A stretch of DNA of 64,000 nt from Dyella lipolytica (GCF_030160075.1 NZ_BSNQ01000003.1:1796328-1860327), one strand, 5' to 3'; shown: positions 45,653 through 55,053, counted from the stretch's first letter. Numbers and translations are program-made. Notes: generated by a model from the letters alone, not told the origin.

Positions 45653-46351
45653 TTAGCCGCTATGCGTGCCCGAATTGATCTGGGCCATGGCATCCGGACG
45701 GCGGGCGCCCGCGAAGCGCTTCGCCCAGTAGCTATCTGAAAGACTGTCCACGCGTACGGATTCGCCATGACGCGGCGAGTGGATAAAGCGCCCGTCACTG
45801 AGATAGATACCAACGTGCGATACGCGACCTTTGCCGTGCCGGCCGGCGGTGCGGAAGAACACCAGGTCGCCGGGCTGCATGTCATTGCGCAGAACGATAT
45901 GCCCGATCAGGTACTGCGACGCCGAATTGGTCGGCAGCTGCAGACCGATCGCGCGCTCGAACACGTAACGCACAAAGCCGCTGCAATCGAAGCCGGTGGA
46001 CGGATCGTGACCGCCGCGCACATAGCGCACATTGCGCAGCTGCATGGCAAGGCCGATCAACGTGTCGCGTAGATCCTGCCCCAGCTTGGCATCGCTGAAC
46101 TGGTCGGCATCAAGTGCTTGGCCGGCCTCGGCAGTCTTGGCGGGAGCTAGGGCTGCAATGGGCAACTGCGTGGGAAGAGTGGACTGCGCCAGCGAGGGCG
46201 CGGGGGTGAAGGCGGACAGCGGACTGAGCAACGAAGAAGAGATCTTGGCCGATACCTGTGCCTGCAAGCCGCCATCAGTGGCTGCCAGGGCTGTACCGGA
46301 AAAGCACATGGCCGAGGCAAGCGCGGCGAGTACAAGTCGCGTTTTTGGCAT
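45653..46351 (-). CDS. Exported C40 NlpC/P60 peptidoglycan hydrolase
   Basis: 232 residues with a signal peptide (LVLAALASAMCFSGTALAA). The C40 domain (about 95-225) has the catalytic Cys in GFDCSGFVRYVF, the His in RVSHVGIYLSDG and a third polar residue (His) in RFIHSPRHGESV. It should cut the D-Glu-diaminopimelate bond in peptidoglycan stem peptides. The region before the domain is Ala/Pro-rich. Preceded by an AT-rich leader with a GC hairpin. Confidence 0.92.
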   Translation of the reverse strand: MPKTRLVLAALASAMCFSGTALAATDGGLQAQVSAKISSSLLSPLSAFTPAPSLAQSTLPTQLPIAALAPAKTAEAGQALDADQFSDAKLGQDLRDTLIGLAMQLRNVRYVRGGHDPSTGFDCSGFVRYVFERAIGLQLPTNSASQYLIGHIVLRNDMQPGDLVFFRTAGRHGKGRVSHVGIYLSDGRFIHSPRHGESVRVDSLSDSYWAKRFAGARRPDAMAQINSGTHSG

Positions 46352-46621
46352 GCGGAGGATCTCTGGGCGGTTACTAATCCGGTCGCCGCCCCCTCGGGGC
46401 GACCGTGACGAAGCAGTGAAGGTAACAAAGCAACACCGGCCGCATGTTCGGATGAAGTTAACTGAACTCTATCGTTTGGAAAGTCCAATGGTCACAAGAT
46501 ATAAGCACAATACATTGAATTTAAACAGTAAATTTTGCTTTGCCGAAGATTGCCGACCAAGGCCATTTTAAAATTTTCGCAATCTTTACGCCGAATTGAG
46601 ACAAAACGCACAAGCCGGGTC
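46352..46621 (-). promoter_or_regulatory. AT-rich intergenic leader of the NlpC/P60 gene
   Basis: 270 bp without a gene. The part from about 46490 to 46620 is clearly AT-rich against its surroundings (for example TTTAAAATTTTCGC). Near the gene, GGTCG (46381) to CGACC (46404) with internal CCCC/GGGG forms a hairpin in the untranslated leader. Holds the NlpC promoter, which I cannot place with certainty. Confidence 0.4.
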
Positions 46622-47314
46622 TTAGGAGCGGCTGCCAAAAATGGCCGTTCCGATACGTACCTCGGTGGCTCCCTCGGCAATAGCCAGCGGGAAATCTGCG
46701 CTCATACCCATTGAAAGCCGTGGCAAGTCATGCCCAGCAGCAGCACAGCGGTTGCGCAGTTCGCGCAATTGTCGAAAGCAGGACCGTACCTCTCCGGCGT
46801 CTTCGGAAAGCGTCGCAAGAGTCATCAAACCGCGCACGTGAAGGGTGGGAAAGGCCCGCAAACGCTCCAGGAAAGCGGCTAGCTCCGCCCCAGGCAGGCC
46901 GTACTTGGTCTCTTCCCGCGCGGTTTTCACTTGCACCAACACATCCAAGGTTCGACCCTCGATCTGCAGCCGGTGATGCAAAGCCTCGGCCAGCTCCAGC
47001 CGATCCAGCGATTGCACCTCGCTGGCCAGTCGCGCGACGTCCCTGGCCTTGTTGGTTTGCAGGTGGCCGATCACCACCCACTCGATGCTGTCATCAGCGA
47101 GCGCCGCGGCCTTGTCGCGAATCTCCTGCACCTTGTTCTCGCCGAAACGGCGCAAACCCAACGCCACGGCCACACGCACGGCGTCGGGCCCGAAGGTCTT
47201 GCTGACCGGCAGCACGCTTACTTCCGCGGGATCGCGTCCGACGGCGCGGCAAGCCTCATCGACCCGCCGGCGGACTGTCGTCCAATTCGCGGCCAGTTGC
47301 GTGGCGTCGATCAA
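46622..47314 (-). CDS. yggS: PLP-binding homeostasis protein YggS/PLPBP
   Basis: 230 residues, single TIM-barrel domain as in alanine racemase. Family marks: VLPVSKTFGPDAVR (PLP Lys in the SKT motif), RRFGENKVQEIRDK, EWVVIGHLQTNKARDVA, GLMTLATLSEDAG and RLSMGMSADFPLAIAEGATEVRIGTAIFG. It buffers pyridoxal phosphate and has no known catalysis. Starts 4 bases after the M20 peptidase stop, so the two are cotranscribed. Confidence 0.96.
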   Translation of the reverse strand: MIDATQLAANWTTVRRRVDEACRAVGRDPAEVSVLPVSKTFGPDAVRVAVALGLRRFGENKVQEIRDKAAALADDSIEWVVIGHLQTNKARDVARLASEVQSLDRLELAEALHHRLQIEGRTLDVLVQVKTAREETKYGLPGAELAAFLERLRAFPTLHVRGLMTLATLSEDAGEVRSCFRQLRELRNRCAAAGHDLPRLSMGMSADFPLAIAEGATEVRIGTAIFGSRS

Positions 47315-47318
47315 TGTC

Positions 47319-48743
47319 TCAGCCTCGCGCGGCCTGTTGGAAATGCCGCGCCACCACTTCGGCCACCACCATCGACACCTTCTTGCCGGTCGGGATATGG
47401 ATGAACTCGTTGGGGCCGTGCGCGTTGGAATGCGGCCCCAGCACGCCAGTAATCAGAAACTGCGCCTGTGGGAATTTGCCGCCCAACATGCCCATGAAGG
47501 GAATCGAGCCACCCTCGCCCATGTACGCCGCCGGCGCGCCGAAATAGTGTTGCGACGCATCGGCTACGGCCTGTTCCAGCCACGGCGACAGCTGCGGTGC
47601 GTTCCAGCCGCTGCCATCTTTTTCCAGCTTGAAGCTGACTTTGGCGCCGTAGGGCGGATCTTTCTCCAGCAGCTCTTTCAGAAACTCACCTGCCTTGGCG
47701 CCATTGAGCGTAGGCGGCACACGCAGGCTGAGCTTGACCGACGTCTTGGGACGCAACACGTTGCCGGCGCTCTCTAGAGGCGGCATGCCATCGACGCCGG
47801 TTACCGCCAATTGCGGACGCCAGGTTCGATTGAGCACGAGCTCGGTGAGATCCTCCGTCACAGGCTGCATGCCTTCGACAAAGGGGAACTTCTCGTAGAC
47901 GGCCTTGCCTAGCACTTCGGCCGAGATCTTGGCCTGGTCGATGCGCTGCTGCGGAATCTCCGCATACAGCTCCTTCGGCTTGATCCGGCCCGTTTCCTGA
48001 TCTTCCAGGCGCGACAGCAAGTCACGCAGGATACGGAAGCTGGACGGCACGACACCGGACGCATCACCCGAATGCACGCCCTCCTCCAGCACCTGCACCG
48101 TCAGCTCGCCGCCGGTCATGCCGCGCAGCGAGGTAGTCAGCCATAGCTGATCGTAATTGCCGCAGCCGGAATCCAGGCACACCACCAGCGAGGGGTTGCC
48201 GATGCGCTGGGCCAAATGATCCACGTAATAGGGCAAGTCGTAGCTGCCCGATTCTTCGCAGGCTTCGATCATGATCACGCAGCGCGCATGCGGCACGCCC
48301 TGCTCCCGCAGCGCAAGCAGCGCAGCGAGCGAACCGAAGATGGCATAGCCATCATCCGCACCCCCGCGGCCGTAGAGCTTGTCGCCCTTGAGCACCGGCG
48401 TCCACGGACCCAAACCGTCGGACCAACCGGTCATTTCGGGCTGCTTGTCCAGATGGCCGTACAGCACCACGGTGTCGTCGTTTTGTCCGGGCACTTCGAT
48501 GTAGATGAGCGGCGTACGCCCTTCCAGCCGCACCACTTCGAGCGTGGCACCGGGCAACAGCGGCAGCTTGGTGCGCGCCCAGGTCTCCATCAGCTTCACG
48601 GCGGCATCCATATGGCCGTGCGCCACCCAATCCTTGTCGAACATCGGGGACTTGTTGGGAATCCGGATGTAATCCATCAGCTGGGGCACGATTTCGGCAT
48701 CCCACAGATCGCTGATGTAGCGGGTAATACGCGCAGTATCCAT
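47319..48743 (-). CDS. M20 family metallopeptidase (dipeptidase)
   Basis: About 474 residues from the ATG at 48743 (MDTARITRYISDLWDAEIVPQLMDYIRIPNKSP). Zinc ligands and catalysis: GHLDKQPEM, GGADDGYAIFG (bridging Asp), EACEESGS (Glu base and ligand), later CLDSGCGNYD and a final His in GPHSNAHGPNEFIHIP. Resembles cytosolic non-specific dipeptidases of the M20 clan. Upstream codons to 48956 are not credible. Operon with yggS. Confidence 0.93.
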   Translation of the reverse strand: MDTARITRYISDLWDAEIVPQLMDYIRIPNKSPMFDKDWVAHGHMDAAVKLMETWARTKLPLLPGATLEVVRLEGRTPLIYIEVPGQNDDTVVLYGHLDKQPEMTGWSDGLGPWTPVLKGDKLYGRGGADDGYAIFGSLAALLALREQGVPHARCVIMIEACEESGSYDLPYYVDHLAQRIGNPSLVVCLDSGCGNYDQLWLTTSLRGMTGGELTVQVLEEGVHSGDASGVVPSSFRILRDLLSRLEDQETGRIKPKELYAEIPQQRIDQAKISAEVLGKAVYEKFPFVEGMQPVTEDLTELVLNRTWRPQLAVTGVDGMPPLESAGNVLRPKTSVKLSLRVPPTLNGAKAGEFLKELLEKDPPYGAKVSFKLEKDGSGWNAPQLSPWLEQAVADASQHYFGAPAAYMGEGGSIPFMGMLGGKFPQAQFLITGVLGPHSNAHGPNEFIHIPTGKKVSMVVAEVVARHFQQAARG

Positions 48744-48976
48744 ACGGACTCCATCGAAAAGGTCAAAAAGCCATTCTAACAGCCCCGGCTTGTCGAGCCC
48801 GTGAGCGACCTCAGGCCACAACCCACAATGTCTGCAGCCCGATGCCCACGCTCGCGCTGGCGTTATGCGAGTGCAGCCACACGCGCTGCGCCGACTGTGC
48901 CGCGATGGGACACGCGGCGCAAAGTGATATCGCGGCGCCGGAAACGCCGCCTTCATTCATCCAGGGAGACACCGTT

Positions 48977-49327
48977 ATGTTTCGTAGAATCGCCGCCATC
49001 GTCGGCTTGACGCTGGCGCTTGCTCTGCCGGCTTTCGCTGCCACGCCGGTCAATATCAACACGGCGGACGCCGCCACCATCGCCAATGCGCTCGATGGCG
49101 TCGGACTAAGCAAGGCGAAAGCCATCGTGGCCTTTCGCGAGGAGCATGGCCCGTTCAAGAACGTCGATGACCTGACTCAGGTCAAGGGAATCGGCCCGGC
49201 CACGCTACAGCGCAACCACGACGCCATCCTGCTTTCCGGCGAAGGCGCAAAGCCAAGCGCGGAGACACCTGCCAAGCCCAAGCACGCCAAGAAACCGAAA
49301 CCCGCCACGGCGCCAGCGGAAGACTGA
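48977..49327 (+). CDS. ComEA-like helix-hairpin-helix protein, exported
   Basis: 116 residues from the ATG at 48977 (GGGAG ribosome site). Signal peptide ending FAA, then the HhH domain: PVNINTADAATIANALDGVGLSKAKAIVAFREEHGPFKNVDDLTQVKGIGPATL. The C-terminus is Lys/Pro/Ala-rich. ComEA binds incoming DNA in the periplasm during natural transformation; together with the pilus genes in the window this hints at competence, though small HhH proteins can have other roles. Confidence 0.9.
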   Translation: MFRRIAAIVGLTLALALPAFAATPVNINTADAATIANALDGVGLSKAKAIVAFREEHGPFKNVDDLTQVKGIGPATLQRNHDAILLSGEGAKPSAETPAKPKHAKKPKPATAPAED

Positions 49328-49403
49328 TCGAGCACTTTGCCGGTACGGCCCATGGCGGGCCGTACCGCTTGCGCTACACTCCGCGCGGATTCCACCGCCT
49401 GCC

Positions 49404-49886
49404 ATGCCCGTCGCCATGATCGTTCCGCGCTACCGTATCGACGCCTCCCGCATTAGCGGTGCCGGCAAAGGCCTATTTTTGGACGAACCCGTCAGCGCAG
49501 GCCGGATCATCACTGCCCCCGACACCATCGAACACACGTACCGGCTGGACGACCTGCTGTCCAAGCCCGAGCAGATGTATGCCAGCGCCCGTTGGTTCGA
49601 AGACCGTTACACCTTCTCGCCGGATTGGCCCGACGAGTGCTTCATCAATCACAGCTTCGAACCCACCGGCCTGTGGCATCTGGGTTTCGTCTTCGCTCTA
49701 CACGACCTGCCCGCCGGCACGGAGATCACGGTGGACTACCGGCACCTGCTACCCCCTGGCCAGGCCGAAGACTTTATCGACACCGCCAGTGGTGAGAGAA
49801 TCGTAGGTCTGCCCTGGTACGAGAGTCTGATGACGACGACCCGCGCACTGGCCCGTGTGCTGGATAGCGCAAACCTCGCTGACTGA
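49404..49886 (+). CDS. SET domain-containing protein
   Basis: 160 residues. SET motifs: SGAGKGLFLDEPVSAG (first SAM loop), CFINHSFEPTG (the N-H-S core; eukaryotic enzymes have NHSC) and LPAGTEITVDYR (the catalytic Tyr region E-L-x-x-D-Y). It lacks the post-SET cysteines. Bacterial SET proteins are putative lysine methyltransferases of unknown target. Followed 6 bases later by a GNAT gene, so likely cotranscribed. Confidence 0.87.
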   Translation: MPVAMIVPRYRIDASRISGAGKGLFLDEPVSAGRIITAPDTIEHTYRLDDLLSKPEQMYASARWFEDRYTFSPDWPDECFINHSFEPTGLWHLGFVFALHDLPAGTEITVDYRHLLPPGQAEDFIDTASGERIVGLPWYESLMTTTRALARVLDSANLAD

Positions 49887-49892
49887 TCCGCA

Positions 49893-50432
49893 ATGATCAA
49901 CATTCCCACCCTGCAAACCGCGCGCCTTCGTCTGACGGCGCTCACCGAACGCCACTTCAATGACTACGCCGCGATGCTCGCCGACCCGGAGAGCACCCGC
50001 TGGATCGGCGACGGTCTGCCGCTAGACCGCACCAACGCATGGCGTTCGCTGGCTATGCTGATCGGCCACTGGCAACTGCGCGGCTACGGCATGTGGGCGC
50101 TGGAACTGAAATCGACAGGCGAGTTCATCGGACGCGCAGGGTTGCTGCACCCCGAAGGCTGGCCGGATATCGAAATGGGCTGGATGCTCAAGCCCAAACA
50201 CCGCCATCACGGCTACGCCACCGAAGCCGGTGCTGCGGTACTGGATTTCGCCTGGGAACAACTGCACGTGCAGCGCGTGATTAGCATGGTCCGTGTGGGC
50301 AACGATGCGTCCGATCGCGTCGCCGAGCGCTTGGGCGGCGAACATATCGAAGACATCGATTTCTTCGGCAGCGACAACCACGTTTTCGCTTACTATCCGC
50401 CGCATCGCGAGTCCCGTCGCGCCTTCGCGTGA
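49893..50432 (+). CDS. GNAT family N-acetyltransferase (RimJ-like)
   Basis: 179 residues. Starts IPTLQTARLRLTALTERHFNDYAAM, typical of the RimJ/RimL subgroup (L-x-T-x-R-L-x-L-R). Central EMGWMLKPKHRHHGYATEAGAAVLDFAW holds the acetyl-CoA loop (here R-H-H-G-Y-A), and VGNDASDRVAERLGGEHI the C-terminal motif. Substrate unknown. Overlaps the next gene by 4 bases. Confidence 0.9.
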   Translation: MINIPTLQTARLRLTALTERHFNDYAAMLADPESTRWIGDGLPLDRTNAWRSLAMLIGHWQLRGYGMWALELKSTGEFIGRAGLLHPEGWPDIEMGWMLKPKHRHHGYATEAGAAVLDFAWEQLHVQRVISMVRVGNDASDRVAERLGGEHIEDIDFFGSDNHVFAYYPPHRESRRAFA

Positions 50433-51001
50433 GCAGACTGAGCCTGGTGCCAGTCACATCCCTGCGCACGCAGGCATGGGCCAATGGCGCCGGTACCACC
50501 ACGGTTATCGCCAATGGACCGGACGACACGCACTGGCAATGGCGACTGAGCATTGCCGATATCGCACAGGCGTGTACGTTCTCTCCCTACCCTGACACTC
50601 GCCGCCAGTTCGTTGCACTGGATGCACCACTACAGCTGCACTTTGACGATGGCCGCGACGTTTTGCTTTTGCGCTTGTCCGTCACGCATTTCGACGGCGC
50701 CGATGCGCCGCATGCCTCATTACCGGAAGGCCCTACCCGCGCATTCAATCTGATGCTGCGCGGTGCGACTGAAGGCGCGCTAATCGCGCGCCCCTTGAAC
50801 GGCAGCATGTGGCTACCGTTACGGGCGCAATGGCGCTGGTTCGTGCATTTGCTGAGTGGCCGCGCCGACGTGCACGCCGACGATGAACGCATCGCCATGG
50901 ATGCCGGATCGAGCCTATGGATCGATGCGCAGCCCGGCGAACGGGTACGCATCGAAGGCGGTGGCGAGCTGGTGCTGATCCAACTTGCCACCGCGCACTG
51001 A
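50429..51001 (+). CDS. HutD/Ves family cupin-like protein
   Basis: 190 residues, GTG start overlapping the GNAT stop (GTGA). HutD/Ves family marks: TQAWANGAGTTTVIA (W-x-N-G-x-G-x-T), WQWRLSIADIAQACTFSPYPDTRRQFVALD, and FNLMLRGA. HutD in pseudomonads is linked to control of histidine degradation, but no hut genes are nearby here. The fold is a bicupin; the ligand is unknown. Confidence 0.88.
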   Translation: MSRLSLVPVTSLRTQAWANGAGTTTVIANGPDDTHWQWRLSIADIAQACTFSPYPDTRRQFVALDAPLQLHFDDGRDVLLLRLSVTHFDGADAPHASLPEGPTRAFNLMLRGATEGALIARPLNGSMWLPLRAQWRWFVHLLSGRADVHADDERIAMDAGSSLWIDAQPGERVRIEGGGELVLIQLATAH

Positions 51002-51003
51002 GC

Positions 51004-51915
51004 TTATCGATATTCCGCTTGCGGACCGGGACCGGGCACTACGGACCGAGCCACGTCAGCCAGCGCGAACAAGCGTGCCGTCCGCATCCAGCCGATCGCG
51101 AGCACGATCAATTGACCAAGCACGATCGCCAGCACGAAGCCGAAGAGGCCAAACGCGGTGACGTGGACACGTGCCACGCCGAACACCGACGCCAGCACCA
51201 AACCGATCAGCGTTACGACCACATAGAACAACAGCGTTCGCAATGGGCGTCGGAACAACTGCCGAATACCTCGCCACAGCGCACGCATCGCCGACCGTAA
51301 AGTGGTATCGGCGATGAAGGCCGCTCGCGCCGACTCCACGATCGATTGAATCAACACAAACACGACCAGCAAGACCCAATGCGCGACACTGGCATACCTA
51401 TCGGCCTGTGATTCCAGCACCGCTTTTTCGGCATGCTTGTCGGCCAGGTGCATGCCCAATCCCGCCACCGCTGCCACCAGCGCGTACGGCAGCAGCGACC
51501 AGAGCATCAGGCGAAACATGCGGCCGTATTCGATCAGACCGTTCTGCAGCAACGCGCCGAAGCCCAACACGCGTTCAGCGCGGCCACTGCCTACGATCAT
51601 GCCATCCAGGAATGGCGACAGCAGCAAGGTCAGCACCAAGCCGATCATCGCCGTTGCGCCGAACCACTCGGCATGATCGCTCAGCGAGAACATCACATCG
51701 GTAAACATCGCTGCGCTGAAGTGCTGCGCCCATTGCGCCGCATGCACGGAGGAATCGAGCATGCCACCAAGCATATGCAGCAACGGCCACGCCACCACCG
51801 TCGCCGGTATCAGCATGATCAGCAACCACAGCAACAACAGGCGCCATTGCACAGCGGCAAGCATGGCGGACAGCAGGGCACCAAGGCCCGCAGAACGGGA
51901 TGTGTTGTTGGCCAT
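51004..51915 (-). CDS. Hypothetical six-helix integral membrane protein
   Basis: About 303 residues. I do not recognise the family with certainty. Hydrophobic segments near 24-46, 87-107, 132-155, 180-200, 232-255 and 258-282 suggest six helices. It has many aromatic and Arg residues between helices (SIVESARAAFIADTTLRSAMRALWRGIRQLFRRPLRT). Its ATG at 51915 overlaps the stop of the M1 peptidase gene (TGATG), so the two are translated together and may work together at the membrane. Confidence 0.7.
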   Translation of the reverse strand: MANNTSRSAGLGALLSAMLAAVQWRLLLLWLLIMLIPATVVAWPLLHMLGGMLDSSVHAAQWAQHFSAAMFTDVMFSLSDHAEWFGATAMIGLVLTLLLSPFLDGMIVGSGRAERVLGFGALLQNGLIEYGRMFRLMLWSLLPYALVAAVAGLGMHLADKHAEKAVLESQADRYASVAHWVLLVVFVLIQSIVESARAAFIADTTLRSAMRALWRGIRQLFRRPLRTLLFYVVVTLIGLVLASVFGVARVHVTAFGLFGFVLAIVLGQLIVLAIGWMRTARLFALADVARSVVPGPGPQAEYR

Positions 51916-54140
51916 CACAGGGTCACCAGCATGGAGTAGAGGGTCTGCAGTACGGCTGCTACATCCGCCGTCCAGCGCCGTGAGGCTGCACCATCGGAAT
52001 GGGTCGTTAGACTGTCGCTGAGCTTGATGTCCAGATAGTTATGCTGGTTGGGATCGAGTTCGGCCGATACCGCTTTGCTGGGTTTGACGAAATCGAAACG
52101 TGCCCAGCGGCGATCGTCGTTCCATGACACATCTTCATGCGTGCCATCTTCGAAGTTCACTCGCAGCAACTCCGGCGCGGGCACACCGTCACGCGTCACC
52201 GTAATCGTGCTGTGCCAGGGGAAAGGTCCGGGCGCGCCGGGCTTCGCATTCGGATGCGCCTTGTTCCAATCGCTGCGCTGCTTGTCGACCTGCTTGTCCA
52301 GATCGCTCCCAACGATCTCGACCTGCTTTCCGTCTTTCCAGGTGACGCCTGCCTGAGGGAGTACTTCATAGGTGTCGATATCCGCAACGCTGTCTTTCAT
52401 GACGCCGGTGCCGTAAACGTATTCGTTGAAGATGGCATCCACATCTTTGGCATTGCCGGAGCTGTCGATCAGCGCAGCGCGAAGATCGGCGACCGAAGGG
52501 TGACGGAAGCGCCAGCGCTGGTAATACAGGCGAAATGCCTTCTCCAACGCGGGTGTACCCAACCGTTCTTCCAGATCATGCATCGCTGTGGCGGTGCGCG
52601 AATACACCGTACCGTAGCTGGTGCCCGAGAGGCGGTCCCAACTGTTCTGTGCCAGCGGATCGGCGGGATGTTTCAGGGTCGCGGTCATGCGCTCGAAGTC
52701 GAAACCGCTGATGTGCGGCGTAATACCCAGCCATTTCATGAGCGGCGTGGCGACGACGAGATCCTGCTTGCGCTCCCGCAACATGCGGTTGTCCCAGTAT
52801 TCGTTGAGGCCCTCGTCAAGAATGGGCTCCTCGAATTCATTGGAGGCGAGAATGCCGTAGAAGTAGCCATGACCGAATTCGTGGATGTTGACGAAATCGC
52901 TGAGCATCTGGGTATAGGTGTCGGGCTCAACCTTCTTGAATCCCTCGGACGTAAAGAAGGTCGGGTATTCCATGCCACCCGCTTCGTCCGCGTTGTAGGG
53001 CGGAACGACCGCCGTCAACGTTTCGTACGGATACGGCCCCAGCGTCTTGGAGAAATAGCCGATGGCATCGATGCTCGACTTTAAGGTCGGCGCGGCGCTG
53101 CCTTCGTATTCCGGCGGATAGATCACCCGCACTGCCACTTTCGGGCTGCCCGGTCCTTCATACGTGCCATCCAGCGTCTTGAAGCCCTTGGCGGCCACCC
53201 AGGCGAAATCGTGCACATCGCCCTGCACGAAGTGATAGGTCGTTTTACCGTCCTTCTGTTCCGGGGTGCCCTGCAACTTGCCGACAGCGCCGACTGTGTA
53301 ATCGCTCGGCACGGTCAGATGCACGTCGTACAGGCCAAAGTCGGCGAAGAACTCACTGCTGAAGTGGAATTCATGCGCATTCCAACGCACCTGTGTGGCG
53401 CCGCGTTCGCCAGGCAACTCCAGCACGGCGATTTTCGGGAACCATTGTCCAATCAGATTGAAATCGCCCCACCACCCCGTGCGCTCCACAACACGCGGCA
53501 ACTGGCTAAGAAAATCGATATCCAGCGCGAGCGTGCCGCCCGCAGGCACTGGCTGCGCCAGGTCGATCCGCACCACGGTCTGGTCGGTATCGGGGCCGCC
53601 ATCGGGGTGCACGAAGCTCCACTTCAGTGCGGTGCCACCCTGCTGCACCTGCTGCAAGCGGACCCAGCCCCATTGCCCTTTCTCGAGTACCGCCGCGCCG
53701 CGCGACTGACCATGGGCAGTCAGCACCTTGCGCTCGGTGAAGAAGGTGCTGCCTTCGTTCTGAAAAGCGTTGAGATAAAGATGGAAGTACACGCTGCGCA
53801 CATCGCGATCGCTGCGATTGCGCCAGGTCATGTGCTCCTTGCCGGTCACCGCGTGCTTCGCGGCATCCAGATCGGCATCGATGGTGTAACTCACGACGCG
53901 GTCGGAAAGCGTCGGCTCATTGCCGGTGCGTTCGCCACCCCACGCGTTGGTAGCGCTCTGCTGGGTGATGATGGTGTCGTGCGCCGGGGCGAACGGAATA
54001 TCCTCCGCCACCGCAACCGTCGCCGCGGCAGCCGGCTGTGGCTTCGTATCGGGTGTCCGCGCCTGAGCGCCTGCTCCCCAGGAACACAACACGATCAACG
54101 CGGCGAGCCATGGGCCGCCTCTATTCGTTGCTAACCTCAT
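51915..54140 (-). CDS. Exported M1 family metallopeptidase
   Basis: About 741 residues from the ATG at 54140, which gives a signal peptide (PWLAALIVLCSWGAGAQA). The zinc site is HEFGHGYFYG with the third ligand in LDEGLNEYWDN; the substrate loop is EAGGMEYPTFFT (G-x-M-E-Y in place of G-A-M-E-N), seen in M1 members that are not classic aminopeptidases. The N-terminal beta domain and a C-terminal beta domain ending near residue 720 are present. It is coupled to the membrane protein downstream. Confidence 0.93.
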   Translation of the reverse strand: MRLATNRGGPWLAALIVLCSWGAGAQARTPDTKPQPAAAATVAVAEDIPFAPAHDTIITQQSATNAWGGERTGNEPTLSDRVVSYTIDADLDAAKHAVTGKEHMTWRNRSDRDVRSVYFHLYLNAFQNEGSTFFTERKVLTAHGQSRGAAVLEKGQWGWVRLQQVQQGGTALKWSFVHPDGGPDTDQTVVRIDLAQPVPAGGTLALDIDFLSQLPRVVERTGWWGDFNLIGQWFPKIAVLELPGERGATQVRWNAHEFHFSSEFFADFGLYDVHLTVPSDYTVGAVGKLQGTPEQKDGKTTYHFVQGDVHDFAWVAAKGFKTLDGTYEGPGSPKVAVRVIYPPEYEGSAAPTLKSSIDAIGYFSKTLGPYPYETLTAVVPPYNADEAGGMEYPTFFTSEGFKKVEPDTYTQMLSDFVNIHEFGHGYFYGILASNEFEEPILDEGLNEYWDNRMLRERKQDLVVATPLMKWLGITPHISGFDFERMTATLKHPADPLAQNSWDRLSGTSYGTVYSRTATAMHDLEERLGTPALEKAFRLYYQRWRFRHPSVADLRAALIDSSGNAKDVDAIFNEYVYGTGVMKDSVADIDTYEVLPQAGVTWKDGKQVEIVGSDLDKQVDKQRSDWNKAHPNAKPGAPGPFPWHSTITVTRDGVPAPELLRVNFEDGTHEDVSWNDDRRWARFDFVKPSKAVSAELDPNQHNYLDIKLSDSLTTHSDGAASRRWTADVAAVLQTLYSMLVTL

Positions 54141-54378
54141 CCGTCCTCTCCCCTCAAGATGATTGCCGAGCCTGAGCCAAGCATACTGATGGAGCATCGG
54201 CCATAGGTCACGGCCATGGCATCGGACATGCCGACTTGCCCACAACTTCATGCATTCTTGGCCGTAGGCGCTAAGCTGCCAGCACCCGGCGAGCGGCATT
54301 CATGCAGCACAATGGAAGATGCTGAAAACTATGGAAATACAAGCCTCGGTGGACCGGGCCTGAAGAGACCAGCGAATC

Positions 54379-55053
54379 ATGCGTATTTTGATTGCCGAAG
54401 ATGATCCTTCCATTGCCGCAGGCGTCAGTGCTGCGTTGCGCCAGGGCGGCCATGCCGTCGATCACGTGGCCGATGGCATTCGCGCAGACGCGGCGCTGAA
54501 AGACACGCCTTACGACTTGCTGGTGCTCGACCTGGGCCTGCCGGGACTGGACGGCAGTGAAGTACTGCAGCGGGTGCGTCGGCGTGGAAGCGGCCTGCCA
54601 GTGCTAGTCATCACCGCGCGCGAAGGCTTGCGCGAACGGGTGCGTGTGTTGGATCTCGGCGCAGACGACTATCTGGTCAAGCCTTTCGCCCTGGCGGAGT
54701 TCGAAGCGCGCGTGCGCGCGTTGCTGCGCCGCTATACCACACAGGGTGCTCCGGAATTGACACTGGGGCGCCTGCGCCTCGACCTGCCCGGTCACCGCGC
54801 CTGGGTCGACGACACCGCGCTCGAACTCACCGCACGCGAATTCGGCCTGCTTGAAGCACTGGCAGCGCGTCCTGACCGCGTCACCAGTCGCGCGCAGCTG
54901 ATCGAAGCCTTGTGCAGCTGGGACGAAGAACTCACCGACAACGGCTTGGATATCGCCATTTACCGGCTGCGCCGCAAACTGGTCGACTCCGGCACACAAG
55001 TACGTACCATCCGCGGCCTCGGCTATCTGCTGGAAGAGGTCAAGGAAGCATGA
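54379..55053 (+). CDS. OmpR-family response regulator (TctD/QseB-like)
   Basis: 224 residues. Receiver domain: acidic pair EDD (8-10), phosphoacceptor Asp51 in LLVLDLGLPG, Thr/Ser in VITAR, Lys in DDYLVKPF. Winged-helix DNA-binding domain: LELTAREFGLLEALAARPDRVTSRAQL and YRLRRKL...IRGLGYLL. Its stop overlaps the kinase start (ATGA). The 238-bp upstream gap to the M1 gene holds its promoter, for which no clear box was seen. Confidence 0.94.
   Translation: MRILIAEDDPSIAAGVSAALRQGGHAVDHVADGIRADAALKDTPYDLLVLDLGLPGLDGSEVLQRVRRRGSGLPVLVITAREGLRERVRVLDLGADDYLVKPFALAEFEARVRALLRRYTTQGAPELTLGRLRLDLPGHRAWVDDTALELTAREFGLLEALAARPDRVTSRAQLIEALCSWDEELTDNGLDIAIYRLRRKLVDSGTQVRTIRGLGYLLEEVKEA

Noticed and set aside
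46352-46440. c-di-AMP (ydaO-type) riboswitch before the NlpC/P60 gene
   Set aside because: The gene type fits, but the leader lacks the conserved ydaO sequences and the class is not expected in this lineage.
50429-51001. Histidine utilisation locus around the HutD-like gene
   Set aside because: No hutH, hutU, hutI or hutG neighbours; the gene follows SET and GNAT genes.
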